NCBI GenBank assembly: GCA_030141605.1
Contig: JAQGDQ010000001.1
Coordinates: forward strand, 2,948,501-3,012,500
Origin: Tubiluchus corallicola
Lineage: Eukaryota; Priapulida; Priapulimorpha; Priapulimorphida; Tubiluchidae
Length of the DNA: 64,000 nt
Direction of reading: 5' to 3'
Shown one piece after another: positions 1-14,080 of this stretch (position 1 is the first letter of the stretch; each line of letters starts with the position of its first letter). A program made the position numbers and the translations under genes. The notes under the pieces are model-generated. The model had not been told where the DNA came from, did no database searches, and was given only the letters and a program-made list of their open reading frames with translations.

Positions 1-266
1 TTGACTAAAAATAGAAAATGTGTAACAAATAAAATATGTTATCAATCCTCGTATATAGCTGCGCAACAAAAACAAAGGCAAATGTTACTAGTATGCTATC
101 TCTTACAAACCCAATTACATTATTGGCAATAGCACTGATACAGCTCCAAATCAAAACAAATAGTCACAAATTCAAAAGGTTGCTTGTATTGGCAAAAAGT
201 GGTTCTAACTGCAAATTTAGATGCTGCTGAAAGAAAAATGCATTTTAATTTTAAAAAATCTCTTAC
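1..266 (-). other. Receptor intron, partial
   Basis: Sequence downstream of the last visible donor. I see no further exon before base 1. Confidence 0.6.
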
Positions 267-1426
267 CAACAATTCCACTTTTACTCGTAGGAGAACCAAC
301 ACCTGCAGAATTCACGGCTGCTACAGTAACTGCATATAGTCTTCCAGGCTCCAAATCGTGCAGCAAGATAGAAGTACTGTCCGTTTTCAAATAATGAACT
401 TCCCTTTTTGCACGAGAAGCCGGGGGATGAGAAAAGCTGAAACTTGATGGGATTAGTGGCAAATGTACCGCCGAACTTTCAGTTTTTCCAAAGTTCTCTG
501 CTGTATCTTGTTGATGGTAGGGATGGGTCTTTGTCATATCCGTGACATTTTGTAATAACCAAGATGGATAGGAATACAGCTGTTGAAGAATATATGTTGT
601 GGACTCGTTGTAACCAGCATATGCTACAACATATCCATTTATTATACCATTTGGTTTCTGAGGTGGTTTCCAAGAAATAAGAATAGCTAAGCTAGATGGT
701 GAAACCACTAAGACATCTGCCACTGGGCCAGCAAATGTCTCTGGAGTTTTCACTTTTACTGGATCACTAGCTGGACCGAAACCATTTGGAACTTGAGTAG
801 TAAATGCTGATATTTTCACTTCATATGTTGTCCAAGGTTCAAGTGACCTAAAACAGAAGCAGTAATATTACTACTCAAAAATCATCTATGTTTATGTAAG
901 ATCAAGATTATGCTATAAGCTCAGAGCATTAGCTGTCTGTATTTTTACTTGTCTACCTGTAATTCAACATCAGCAGATTTCAAAACAAAAATTAAGTGTC
1001 ACATTTATGTGTTACATTTGACTAGGGGAAATAGATGCAGTAATCTTACTATTCAAAAATCAAAAATTATCTATTTTGATATGAAATAAAGGTTATGCTA
1101 TAATCAGAGCATTAGGCTGTCTAGCTGTCTTATACAACACCAGCAAATTTCAGAACAAAAATTAAGTGATGCATTTACATACATTACATTTGACAAGGGG
1201 ACTAAGACAATCAGTATGTATTTGCCTCACTTTAAATGTTATTTCAAGCAGTCTATACTTACGATAGCATGGCTGTGAAATCGAAAGAATTGCCTGCACT
1301 CTGCTTCTGAATATTTGTCTGTAAATACATCTGTCCACCATCTTTGTCGCCCTGCTTGCGAAATTCCACAACATATCCGTGTATCTCGCTGTTTCTCTCT
1401 AATGGATTTATGGGATTCCAAATGAC
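267..1426 (-). CDS. Receptor exons 22-23: end of FN3 domain 4 and FN3 domain 5 with a long insert
   Basis: Exon 1426-1263 has VIWNPINP and IHGYVVEFRK. Exon 847-267 finishes FN3-4 (LEPWTTYEVKISAFT) and carries a full FN3-5 (LISWKPPQKPNGIINGYVVA to LEPGRLYAVTVAAVNSAG). About 70 residues are inserted between the C' and E strands. They are Ser/His/Pro-rich and contain the basic tetrapeptide RAKR. The donor at 267 (G|GTAAGAG) is phase 1, so the gene continues left of the window. Confidence 0.85.
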
Positions 1427-4400
1427 CTAAACATCAATGACAATGCCATAGCACAAACCACTTTTAAGGAGATAATATTAGTAGCCCCTACTCTCAAGTA
1501 CCTAATGATTTGTAAGGGGTAAATACTGCAAAAAATAATGAAATGTTAGATGAACGTGTAACTTTAATGGGAGACGTGTCGTCTGCGTGAAACGTAAACT
1601 GACTGGTTTTACATGAAGGGTACCTTGCAGCACCTGCGAAAATTTTGAGCTTTTGTGTCTACAGTCACTCTAGAGAATTTTGAATAAGCTAGACTAACTG
1701 ATGGTGCAAATGAAACTGTTAAATACATTGTGAATAATTCACTCAATTATACTTTTTGCTTTCACTATTTTAGGTTGCACTGTATCAGCATGGCCGTATT
1801 GGACTGCACTCTGTACAGTAGGAATGACTGATCCCTCCTACGCATATAACAGCCTTAGTTGTTAAACAAATACAGTTGCTCCTTAACATGTAGGAGCACT
1901 GACCCGTTTGGCAATCCATCATAACATACCTTGCCTCCTTCAGGTTCGAGGCAAGTGGTCTACCTAAAGCCTAAAAACCATTTTATCGCCAATTCTGAAT
2001 TCTGTAAAGGCATTTGCTACTAAACGACATGTGAGCTTGAATAACTGCAAAAAGCCCTCAAAGTATTTGGCTCACTTGGACTAGTGTTGTAGCGCTCCAA
2101 ACAATTTTGTGTTGTCATTGCCAAATACATCAGTGATCATTTTATTTTTACAGGTACACACCCTATTCATTTTACACGTATATACCCTCCTCATTTGTTT
2201 ATTTAAAATGGCAAATATGTGTATTAACTGTGGTTACAACAACATAGAGATGTCAAAGTGATCAAAAGTAAAAGCTTTAATAATAAAATTATGATTATTG
2301 CTAAACAAGTGCGTAGCTTGTTATTTTAATGCACGTTACACAATTTTGGTAACAGAAAATAAAAATGCAACAAAGTAAGATTACACTCAATGGCAAATTC
2401 CTGTAAATGACAGGCAACATTCAATAGCTGTAACAATTGTGTATGCATTACAAGTGATACAATAGACAACTATTACGATGAATGTCAGGATACACAGATA
2501 TATGAATGTTTTGTACACTATGTAAACATTTGTTTTGAAATCAAAGCTAAACATTTACACACAGAACAATCCAACTGACTATCATTATGAAATTGAATGA
2601 AGCCAATGGCAGGACTGCACTCACACATTAGCATTAATTCTAGCGTGCGTGAGAGGCACTAGAAGCACAATGGATGCACCATTTAATTGAGTCAAACAGC
2701 CATGAAGCTAAACACAGGTCTTTGTGTAGGTGCTGTTGAAAGGTGTGTTTCGGCAGCTATGGAGAAATGGTGATACTTAATTTCTGACAGGCGCAAAAAT
2801 CATTCTAGATCAGTCATGGAAAATGATCAAAACAAATATAAAATTGTGAAACAACTAGCGAGTGAGTTAGCAATCCACACAACAACACATGGATTGGGCA
2901 ACATTAAGCGTGCTAAAGGTATCCTGCAAAAAATTATTTGGATAATATTAGTCATTTTGGCATTCACTCTTCTTTTTCTCCAGACTGGCACACAATTAAA
3001 GAAGTACTTAAATAAACCACTTGGAACACATGCGAAGTTTGTGCTAAATAAACAGATTGTATCATTTCCATCGATAACGTTGTGTAACAAGAACAGTATG
3101 AGATTCTCCATCTACAAGGAAATGGTACCCAACTACTATAACTTAACAGATCCGCACACAGCGAATGAGATATTCCCAGAGGAAGCAGCATTCCCGGCCG
3201 AGTTTCCGGCCAGGTTAAACACGTCGGAAAGAATTCGTTTAGGGCATCAACTTTCAGACACGATACTTCACTGTCATACTCCACAAAGAGTCGGCCAGAA
3301 ATCTATTCAGAATCCATGTCAGAAAAAGCATTTAAACGATCTTTTTATAACCACAAATTTGGAAATTCCGAGAGGAAACTGCTTCACATTCAACTCAGCA
3401 TGGCATTTAAACAACACTGCTGAGAACAGGGAACCATTACATGTTAATCACATTGAAGCATTTCATGGGCTTCGATTGCTTCTCAACGCAAGTTTAGCGG
3501 AATACATGCCTCTTCAGCCAGTTCTGCCAGGTTTTGAAGTAATGATCACCCCACCTGGATACAACTATGCATCCGTCACTGGACGTACAATCGAGGCTGG
3601 TACGGTAAACATAGCCATAGTTCATGAAATTGATGTTCACAGACAATATAGGGACAATAACTGTATGCTACCACAGCAGATAAACAAAGATAAAATTATA
3701 GACGTGTACAGCGAAACTTTAGGTATGACATATGGGCAACGAACATGCAGGAACACCTGTTTTCAGAAAGAACTCATAAGAATGTGTAACTGCAGTAGTG
3801 GAAGTATACCTGTCTCTGACAGACTGCTGGCTGAAAGTGGCTGGACAAACAAAGGCTACCCATTGCAATGCGAAGGGTTTAAAGGTAGTCTTCACCACTG
3901 CTACCACAAGGTAAGCTACTACAGGTTAGAAATGCAATGTGATTGTTTGCCTTTGTGCAAAGAAACTACGTATGAGATTGAGTGGATGATGCAAAATGCT
4001 GTAAATCTTAATATTAAAAAAAAGTGGTTTGAATTTGTAAAAACACTGAACATCACTCATGACGAAATGTTACTGGAAAAGTATGAACATCCTTATGATG
4101 CAGAATCGCTTGTGCATGGAGTAAACGAATACACATGGTTAGAGGTCAAATTTGATAACAGTATCATACAGGAAATGGAAGAACACATTATATATACACA
4201 TGTTGATTTAGCTGGCGATATTGGAGGCTTATTGGGTTTGTACTTGGGCATGTCTGTCCTCGCCATCTATGAAATTGTAGAATTTATTACCAATGTTTTA
4301 CTTGCTCTTATTATGCCTCAATCACGCATCCGACGAAAGATACATGCAGTGGCTGAGCATAACAAACTTAACACAGAAAGCATTAATCAAGCAACTGCAT

Positions 4401-7400
4401 TTCAAGAGATGGGCAGAGACAAATAAAGAAAGCTTTAACTACTTTAACTAATCCAGATTTCTTGCTTATCTGTCATCTGATGTAGCAGTTTTTGCAGTAT
4501 ATTAATTCCACAAGTATTGCAGCTCCTATCACTGAGAAGGCATAAGATGTATGGCTATTGTTGCTATGTCATCCAGTATTTTATGGGTTTTACATCCTGT
4601 GTGGACTGAATTTGTTAACTGAGTGATTAACAAACAACAAAACTGGAATAGATAGATCACAAGCGGCATTTAGCCCCGCCCATCTTGATGACGTAGCACG
4701 TTCTCACAAACACTCACTCTCTGCAAGTCGCTACAGTACATAAACAAGCATGAAAAACATGGAGAATGGTTGAATTTTAAGTGATTTATTAGCGATTCCG
4801 GAAAATGCATCGTGCTACAAACCAAACTATAAGAGCTTGTCTAGTAACTTCTTACAAAGAGGACTTAATTATTATACACAAGGATAACAATAAAAGCGCT
4901 AGTTATAATAAAAGTTACAACGAAATACTAAAATAACAAATATGAAACGGTGTGTTAACTTTGCTTTACATGTTGTGTTGTAAAGCACAATTTTTACACA
5001 CTTTTACTTACACCAAAAAAAAATTATTTTAGTGTCTTGTACCTAATTCTAACATAAACATGAAAACTGAAAAAATTAAATAAAAACCAAGTAAGTTAGC
5101 CCATCTGAACTGTTTAACTATATTCCCAGCTGAACTATTTAACTATACTACTGTAAGTTCAGACAGTCACACTCAGCCAACGAAATCCTATTTTTGCTGT
5201 ACAGTATCTGAAATATGTTGTGGCAATGCGTTAAGGCCTGATTTAGCACGACACATTCTACAAGTAGCCAGCAGTAATAATAACGCATTAGAAAGCCTCT
5301 CTTTGATCAGATGGCACGATTTTTATTAATTTTTAATCGGTCAAGCTTTTCATTTGTCCTCCCGCATGCTCTAACTCAATGGTGACACTTTCTAAGTCTT
5401 TTTGGGTTGAGGAAATTTATAAGTCGAACTCCTCCTAATCTTTTTGGATACCGAACATCCACATTACATGTACTCCAAGCTCAACGCTTCATCATTCTTC
5501 ACTACTATTAATGAATTTTAGCTGCATAAGGTTTTTATGGCAAAAAAAAGGAAAAATAATCATGAACACACGCTTTACCTGTATATTTCATATAGGCTTT
5601 AAGTGCAAATGTGAGTAAAGCCCCCAAAAATACCAGGCACCAACAATCGAAGAACAGTAAGCGCTAAATAAAAGCGCCTCATTGTTCATTGCGCAGTGGA
5701 TGCCACTGGTTGATTGACGTTCTGCGAACTGTATTTAATCCAGGACTAACCAGCTGTTGTGGCAGCTGAGATCACTGTTAACCTGTTACATTACAGCACT
5801 TCAGCACTGTACAACTGCCATTGAGAAACTTAATCATTGGTATCAAATGACAGTTTTGAGATCAGCTATAAATGTTTGGTCTTTTGCTCGAAAGTTGTCA
5901 CTGCCATCACCACCACTGTAACCATAAGCTGTTAAGCTAGTTAAGCCACTATTTTCGGTCTCCACTATCAGTTATAGTGTAACTTTTGTAGTTGAAGTAG
6001 TAAATAATTCGAATTATTTTTTATGTTCAAATAGAATTCGTATTAAAAAAAACTCGTCCAAATTCGAACGTTTGATGCTCACCCCTAATAACAAGCACAT
6101 ACTTTTTTTCATGAATATTCATTGCTGCACAATATTTTTTATGGAAAACGTCATTGCTTAAAAAGCTCCATTCACATTTTGCCAAATTCAGAAGCAGATT
6201 CGTTATTTCTGCATACTAAATAAACTACTTGTATTTATTTTGTTGAAAAGGTTTGTAATGATTCATATCGATTACTTTTGAAATCTATACATTAGTACAT
6301 GTTGTACACAAATCTATAAATGTTGTACACATTAATGCCGCATGGGTGTAACTTGAATAAAATGGAAAATGCCGATACTGTTTTTCAATTTTGCAAAACC
6401 TTACCAACATTTTTTTAAGAAAAAAGGTCATCTCCAGTCCACAACAAAATTTTGAAAGAGACAGAGTAACCTTAATTATGGAACAGATCTTTAATCATAT
6501 GCTATGTTTAATTGCTTGATAATCTTAATTTCAAAATTTTTATTATAGAATAGATTTCTATACTCAGTACTTCATGTCATGCGTAACATACATTAATTTA
6601 TATCATTACAAAACAGTATTCCTAAGTTATGAGGTACATTTTGTCACAATAATCAAGTTCTGCGTAGCGAAGGATAGTGCCTAAAACTGCACAATAGTAA
6701 ACAAAATAACAAAATCATCCTCTTCATTGTCATCATCAGCAAAACCATCAACACTCCCACGATGTAGAAAACTTACTTCAAAAATAACAATAGTAACTAA
6801 CGGCATTTTTATCTATTGGCTGGAAAATTAACAAAATAACAAGATATAAGAAATTAGATGGGCGTGTTACAACCAAATATTTGGAAAACATCAATAGTTC
6901 GTTAATGTATCAAACAGTGAGAGCCGGTAAAAAGATAAAAACAGCAATCAACTGTCCACAATATTCTACAAAATTATCTGTGTCATTAAAATGCATTTAT
7001 TATGATTGTTAATTTGATATATGTCACTGTAAAAATGCATTTCAAGTTTTCAATGTTCATATTTCAAATAAAAATGCTGTTAGTTACTATTGTAATTTTT
7101 GAGGCAAATTTTCTACATCATGGGAGTGTTGATGGTTTTGCTGATGATGACAGTGAAGAGAATGATCCTGTTATTTATTTTACTATTGTGCAGTTCTAGG
7201 CGCATTGAAAACCACTATCTTTTGCCATGCAGAAGTTGATTTTTGTGGCAAAACGTACCTCGTAACCTAAGAATGCTGTTTTGTATTGACGCTCATACTA
7301 CATATAAATTAATGTAAGTTACCGAGAATGACATGACATGGAGTACCGAGAATACAAATTTATTCTATAATAAAAATTTTGAAATTAAGATTATCAAGCA

Positions 7401-10400
7401 ATTAAACATAGCATGTAGTTAAAGATCTGTTCCATAATTTAGGTCTTACAGTCTCTTTCAGAATTTTGTTGGGGACTGGAGATGAACTTTTTTTCTTAAA
7501 TAAATGTTGGTATTAGTATTAGTGCACATTCAACACCTAACTGATAGTTGTTTATTAACAGATAATTATTGACGTAAACATGCTTGCATTTTGTTGCTCA
7601 ATGATAATAAATATTGAATATAAAGCGTAAATAAATAAAACTACAAATTATTCCTGGCAGCATTCTAACTAAAAATTGAATGTCTAATCTATTCACTTGT
7701 CACATTCTGTTTTTGAGTAGACTATTTTTCTATAAAGAAATAAACATATTTATAATGTAATAATGGTCCGTTTGCGGCTGTTGAACCTGGTAACTGATTA
7801 AATTAGGGAAATGTATGTGGATAGTGCTTAAAAGCACAAAATAACGATGTTTCGTTAGCAACCATTTAAAGGGCATTTTAGCCTTTGAAAATGACTCTTC
7901 CAACAAAAAGGAGTCAATGGCACAAGAGAGAAAAATGAATGGGGATGTTATTTCAGTAGTGATTTCAAAACACATTTATAAATGAAAACTCAAAAAAGTC
8001 AAGACACAATTTCTAACTTTTAAAATTTAAAATGTCATTTATTGAATGTGTACCAGTCAGTGAGAGACTACAGGTAAGTAAGAGTTTGAGTTACCAGCTA
8101 CTTGCGCTATATTCTGCAGCTAACACTTAACTACATTACCCGAAATTTCAGCTAATAGATGAGCTAGTAGCTGTAGTAGTTAAATCACTGATATGTATAT
8201 TAAACTAAAGAATCACTTATGCAAGATTATCAAATTACAGCATTGTAAATTTGATAATATGCGTCACTATTTTTGACGTATACATATAAACATATTTTAA
8301 ATATAAAATATTATATATTATACACGTATAATTGACAACCAAACAACAAAATTTTACACAATATTTTGCTTTAAAAAGAGAATTCCAACCTTGACTGTAG
8401 TAGAATTAACTGCACCAGCTCTGACAAGTCTTGGAGGTCCTGAAGGCCGCTCAGGATATGTTCTCACTATAACGGGGATGGACTCTGGTCCTCTGCCTTC
8501 TGTGTTATAACCTTGAATGGATATGCTATAATGCTGCCATGGATGTAGGCCTTAGAAAAAAAACAAAGTGCAAACTTGTAAATATACAACGTTACACAAT
8601 TCAGAAATAGACAATAAAAATGACATTACAGCATTACTTGTAAAGTGTAAAGTAAATTACCAACATCATAAATTTAATGTCGGTTAAGATAAAATGTTAC
8701 AGTGTTAATTGCTATCTCGACATAGAAGACTTCTTAAAATATAGTTGCCAAATGTTACTTTGGAAGAAAAAATTTGAAATTTATACTGTTGTTCACCATA
8801 TTTAAACCAAAAACAGTGTACAAATTAAATGGACAAAATTAATTTTACATACTGTATGAGGATTGAAGTACTTTTAGAGGACTGAAAATATTATCCCTCA
8901 TAAAGTTGAGTTGTCTCACATAAATAATATGCTAACTAAGACTGAATAAATATGGGCTATTCTACCATACACTGTGCTAGACACACTACCTTTCACTCTT
9001 TGGTAAAAGTCACATTAACAAAAGTGGCTGTTGGACAAGAAATTATTAAGAGCTTTTAATTGTTTTTATGGCTTAAGCTTTTTTATGGCAGTTAGAGTAA
9101 TGAAAATTGCAAATGCATTCCTGTTTTAATCGCTCGCTGATAATGACGGAGAAAGACTCATCAACTGTAAGAAAATGCCATAACAGCAGAAATTAAAATG
9201 ACATCACTACCTGTAATATTTATCTGAAGTTGATCAGTTATTGCTTCACTGGGTGTTGATGACAGAGACTCAGAAGCTAGCCCATATTTCACCACATATC
9301 CAAGTAATGGTCCGTTTTTGTTTATAGTTGGTATGTCTTGCCATTGAACATGCACTACTTTAGACGACAAAGCATTAGCTGAAATATTGGCAGGTGCTTC
9401 TGAAGGTGCTGGAAATAAGATAAAGATAATTAAGATTATCATTGTGCAATGTTGCATAATGATAAATTTATGTCAGCTGCAAGTGAATATTTATTCAAGA
9501 AAGAGACAGACCCTACTGCCCTACTGTAACAGATTCTTTCAAAGCTGCCTCATCATAGAATTCTTCCTCAATTGTACATCCATTTTCACTGAACTTTGGT
9601 TAAATGTACATAATGTTATTCTTCATATAGCTTAGACTAATCCAATTAAAAAGCCTTACATTTTTCAGTGTCTGCTTTTACTGCATATTTTACAACAAGA
9701 ATGCTAAAAAACCCAAGAATATGTATTCCTGGATATGCTAGGGACCTCTTTAAACTACCTAATAATCTCACACTTTGATACTTCTACAACTTGAGAGCTC
9801 TACATAACATGACATTATTCAGTTTGACAAAAAATGAACTAAACAGAATAATTGAATATGTTCACCAGCAATTAGTGTTTGTATAGTCAGTATGTCTGTT
9901 GCATTTCCCCATAGCTGATAGCCATTCTCAGTTAATGCAGCCTGGACCTTAGCTTCATATGCTGTGTAAGGATAAAGATTGCCAAGAGTGTGAAAGACAG
10001 TAGGGTCATGCGTCGCAGGTAACTGTTGACCTGTGAAAACTACAAACAAAATGGAAAAACTAACACGGATGATTAAAAAACAGATGTATAAAAATAACAC
10101 AAACATGTTATTAACAAAAGGTATAAGGACATTTTGAAGGCTAGAACTGACATTTTTTATTTAAAGTTTGACACTATAAATAAAAAGTAAATCTATTCAT
10201 CCAAGATCGTTATTCTTTTAACAATGCTTCACACAATAATTAGCCGAAAAACAATTTAAAAATGCAAATGTGCTTCTCCATAGAAACAAATCAATCAAAA
10301 CATTTGTAAACAACATTATACCCACTCAGCGATCTACTCCACATTGAATAAACTATGTACTAATGTAGGAGCTTATGTAACTCATGTTAATCTTTGAAAC

Positions 10401-11802
10401 TATGTATCATTTTAAAACTTACAACGAGTAGACTGCAAAAAATATGGTGTCAAATTTTAAGCAATTGTACATTCAAAACTCAAGATGGTGTCCAATATGG
10501 CTGCCGACTATTCAAGGTTCTATATTCTTGGTTCTAATTAAGTGAAGCTCACTGTTCAGGTGTCTGGTTATAGTACCTGTTAGTGCCCATAAACGACTAA
10601 AGCTCATAATGAATTATTTCCTTGGTTAAACCCGATACTTCAGTCTCCCCAGCCAAACCTCACAGAAGAGTTTCATGTACAACAACAATCCACACCGCAA
10701 CAGTGATGACAATGATGAAATAAAAACTACTAACAATACAACAACACCGGAAACAGCAAGGAAATTTCTGAAAGCCAAAGACAATCAAGGGATTGTGAAA
10801 CACCAGTCAACCAGCGGGAGTCCACTGCATAATCTTAATGTAAATGTAAGTAAAAAATTATTAACTACTATTATTTCTTGTAGTCAGGTATGCATAACAC
10901 TGATACATTTTCTTGAATAAGTGATAAATCGTTACGAAACATTCACTCACTTTTTTCTGTTTTTCCCAATCATTTATAATAGTAATTCTGCATGATAGCG
11001 GCATGTCAACCAGCAAGTGTTTATGAAACAAAGGCCAGTGAGGTGTGGCTTAGTGCCACCTGAGATCTGTGTATTACAGGTGTTCTAAACAGCATGCAGC
11101 ACTAGTGGCTCGAAAAGAACTTCAAAGTACACCTTTCCTCTTTACATTAATATGTTTATTTTTTCAAGGGGCCATTTACTTTTAAAATCGATTTTTTAGG
11201 CTGTTGGTGCAGTATTTTGTAAAATCTGGGTGGGTGGTTTAGGAAAACGCCAATTCCCAGAAGCCAAGTGCCTCCCACAAAATCTAATTATGCCTACTTC
11301 ATCCAACACTGAATGGGCTACCCAACTATTATTGACATGATACTGGCATGCTCATGTCCTCTCAAACTAATGAATTTTTGTGAAAAAAAATGGCCACAAA
11401 CAGCAATTTTTGAGGTGTTTTACTGCCCGTTCTTCCCAGTAGCCGCGATTTGAAAAAAATGCCAAGAAGACTATAATAAATCGCAACCTTTCATTTGATG
11501 TATAAAAAGCCGAAAAATGTGCAGTAGTTCAAGCTACAACTGAGCTAGTTGCACATGCAAGCAGAATGGCAGAGAATCGCGGGGTGGTATAGAACTTGGG
11601 ACATACCAAATGGGATATTTCGCTTTGAACTTGACCTGTTTATGGACTACTACTAGCCATCTGAACGATTAATTTCACTTAATTAGGAGCAAGAACATAA
11701 AAGAGTTCACAGTTGGCAGCCATCTTGGACACCATCTTGAATTTTTGGAGACAAATTCAAAAATTCTAGGTGGTGTCCATCTATATATACATATATAGTA
11801 TC

Positions 11803-11833
<31 letters not shown>

Positions 11834-14043
11834 TCAAAAATTAGCATGAATTTCACTTCACACAGGATAAAAAATGCTACATAAGCTACTATACTAAGAG
11901 AATGTAACCATCATAGAGAATGCATTTTTAGAATTATAGGCATAGTTTCAATAATTGCAGGAATTATACATGAAACACAAATAGTTTCTTCACTATTAGA
12001 GCCAAATTCATTACAAGTTCAGATTATATTTGTATAAAAACACAAAAACACAACCTGTTAACTCATTATTATAATTATAACAAGAATAGTGTTGTTTAAT
12101 CAAAAACAAATAATAAACTATTACCTGCATCACCAGTTTTCCTAACCAGTATTCTGTAGAAATCGACAGGTCTATCACTACTAGCAAACAAAGGAATTTC
12201 CCAAGTGATGTTAGCCGAACGAGCACTGATGCTGTGTAATTGAAGATTTCTGGGAGCACTGGCAGCTATAAATATTCAAAACTTGTTACACTGAAATATG
12301 AAATATTTTTTGTATTTTCGGATCACACTACCTTTCGATAGTACATTAATTACAAAAACTATTAAAAAAATGCAGCCCATGTTTTCTGCCCACAATCTCC
12401 GCATCGAGATGGGCAGGTGGTCGAGGACCCCTATACAAAATAGAATATGCTTCTGTAAAGTCGTGAATTCGCCTCTGCAGTCAGAGTGTGATGTAATATG
12501 TGGATGCCCTCTATCAGCAGCTGTTCGGTTGGAATATACATCCATCAACTTTGATAGTTTGCTATTGGTTTTTAACCACAACAATGTTAGTTCTAGCATT
12601 GATGCAGTGGCTAAAATTCTCCGTATATATTTGTAAATGTGATATATTATGATGTATTGGTAATTACATGTTGTAAATTACCAACTTATGAATTAATAAT
12701 CACACGTTTACTATCTTAAGTGGACTAACGTAATCATATCGAGTATGTGTTACTACGAGACATATGTGAATGCTGTAATTGTTAACTAAACTTATATTGG
12801 TCAATAAAAGCAATTGAATTCATATAAGAGAAAAACCCAATTTGGACATATGCAATATAAAAATGAGATGGTTCAGCTAAGCCACAAATGTAATAAAATA
12901 TTATGCAGGCACTTAAGTATTAGCTGTAGAAGTCCATAACAGATGTCAATATGTCAATAACAGTTGCCACTATTGACAGATAAAAACCTGGTGGCAATCA
13001 TGTCGCTAATGAATAACTGTTTCAGGTTGTACAGTAGGCATGTCATAGTGCTTTGATAGTAGTATCAGTCAACTTTCTAACTCATACTTACCAGCTTGAT
13101 AAGTTTTTGCCACAAGAATATTACTGACTTGTCCAGGGCCCAGTTCATCTCCAGCAATGATTCTGAACAAATACTGTGTATCTGGATGCAGTCCATCAAC
13201 TTTTACATGTGTGACATCCGTAGGAACATTTACAAAGTTCATGTAAGTATCACTAGACCTGGAACATTTTTTTCAGTACATTGATCGGGAAACACAACTT
13301 AAAACATTGATGTAATCCATACGCAGAAATGCCTAAAACTACAAACAGATGAAGTAATTGTGAACAATTATGCACTAAATCATGCAAGTAAATTTAGAAG
13401 TACTAACAGCAGCTACTAGCATATTAAGTTATAGCAAATATAAGCCCAAGACTAAAAATGAGAGCCCAGAGTTGGTTGTCCAAGGTTCAGCACTGCAAAA
13501 AGCCTGGCTAAAAGTGCAAACCAGAAACTTTGCATTCCAATAATTTAAAGCTAATAACAAGCACACTTATATCTTCCACTGCTAAAAAAATGACCAGACT
13601 AATGTTTGTCTTCACTAGACTTTACAGTATTGAATCAGATAATATGAAGAGTAATCAACTTCTCATCAAAAAGGCTATATGTTAAAGGGAATTCAGATGT
13701 GGGAATGGCTATGGGAATTCAGTAAACACAAAAAATACCACCTGTCTCTGTATTGTACAGTATAGTACATAGCATAATTGTTGGCAGGCTTCTTGAACCA
13801 CGTCAACTTAACTTCAGTGCTAGATATAGGATATGCTGATTGCAATACTGGTGGTACTGGTACTTCTGAAAAAAACATAGTTTTCTGCTGAAAAGCTTAA
13901 CATAAAATCATATTTTTATACACTGACTTGTTTATTTATATTTTTTACACTTCATAAATATTGGCGCTTTTTAAAAAGTGAATTCAAAGAAAATACACGA
14001 TAAACTCATAACAGATCATCAACATCATCACGATCATGATCAT

Positions 14044-14080
<37 letters not shown>

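Noticed and set aside
2827-3284. Minus-strand frames inside the channel gene
   Set aside because: Shadows of the DEG/ENaC coding frame.
7002-7199. 65-residue frame ending in an acidic DDDSEEN segment as a possible peptide gene
   Set aside because: It lies across the spacer and right arm of a near-palindrome and its counterpart in the left arm is not open; no family match.
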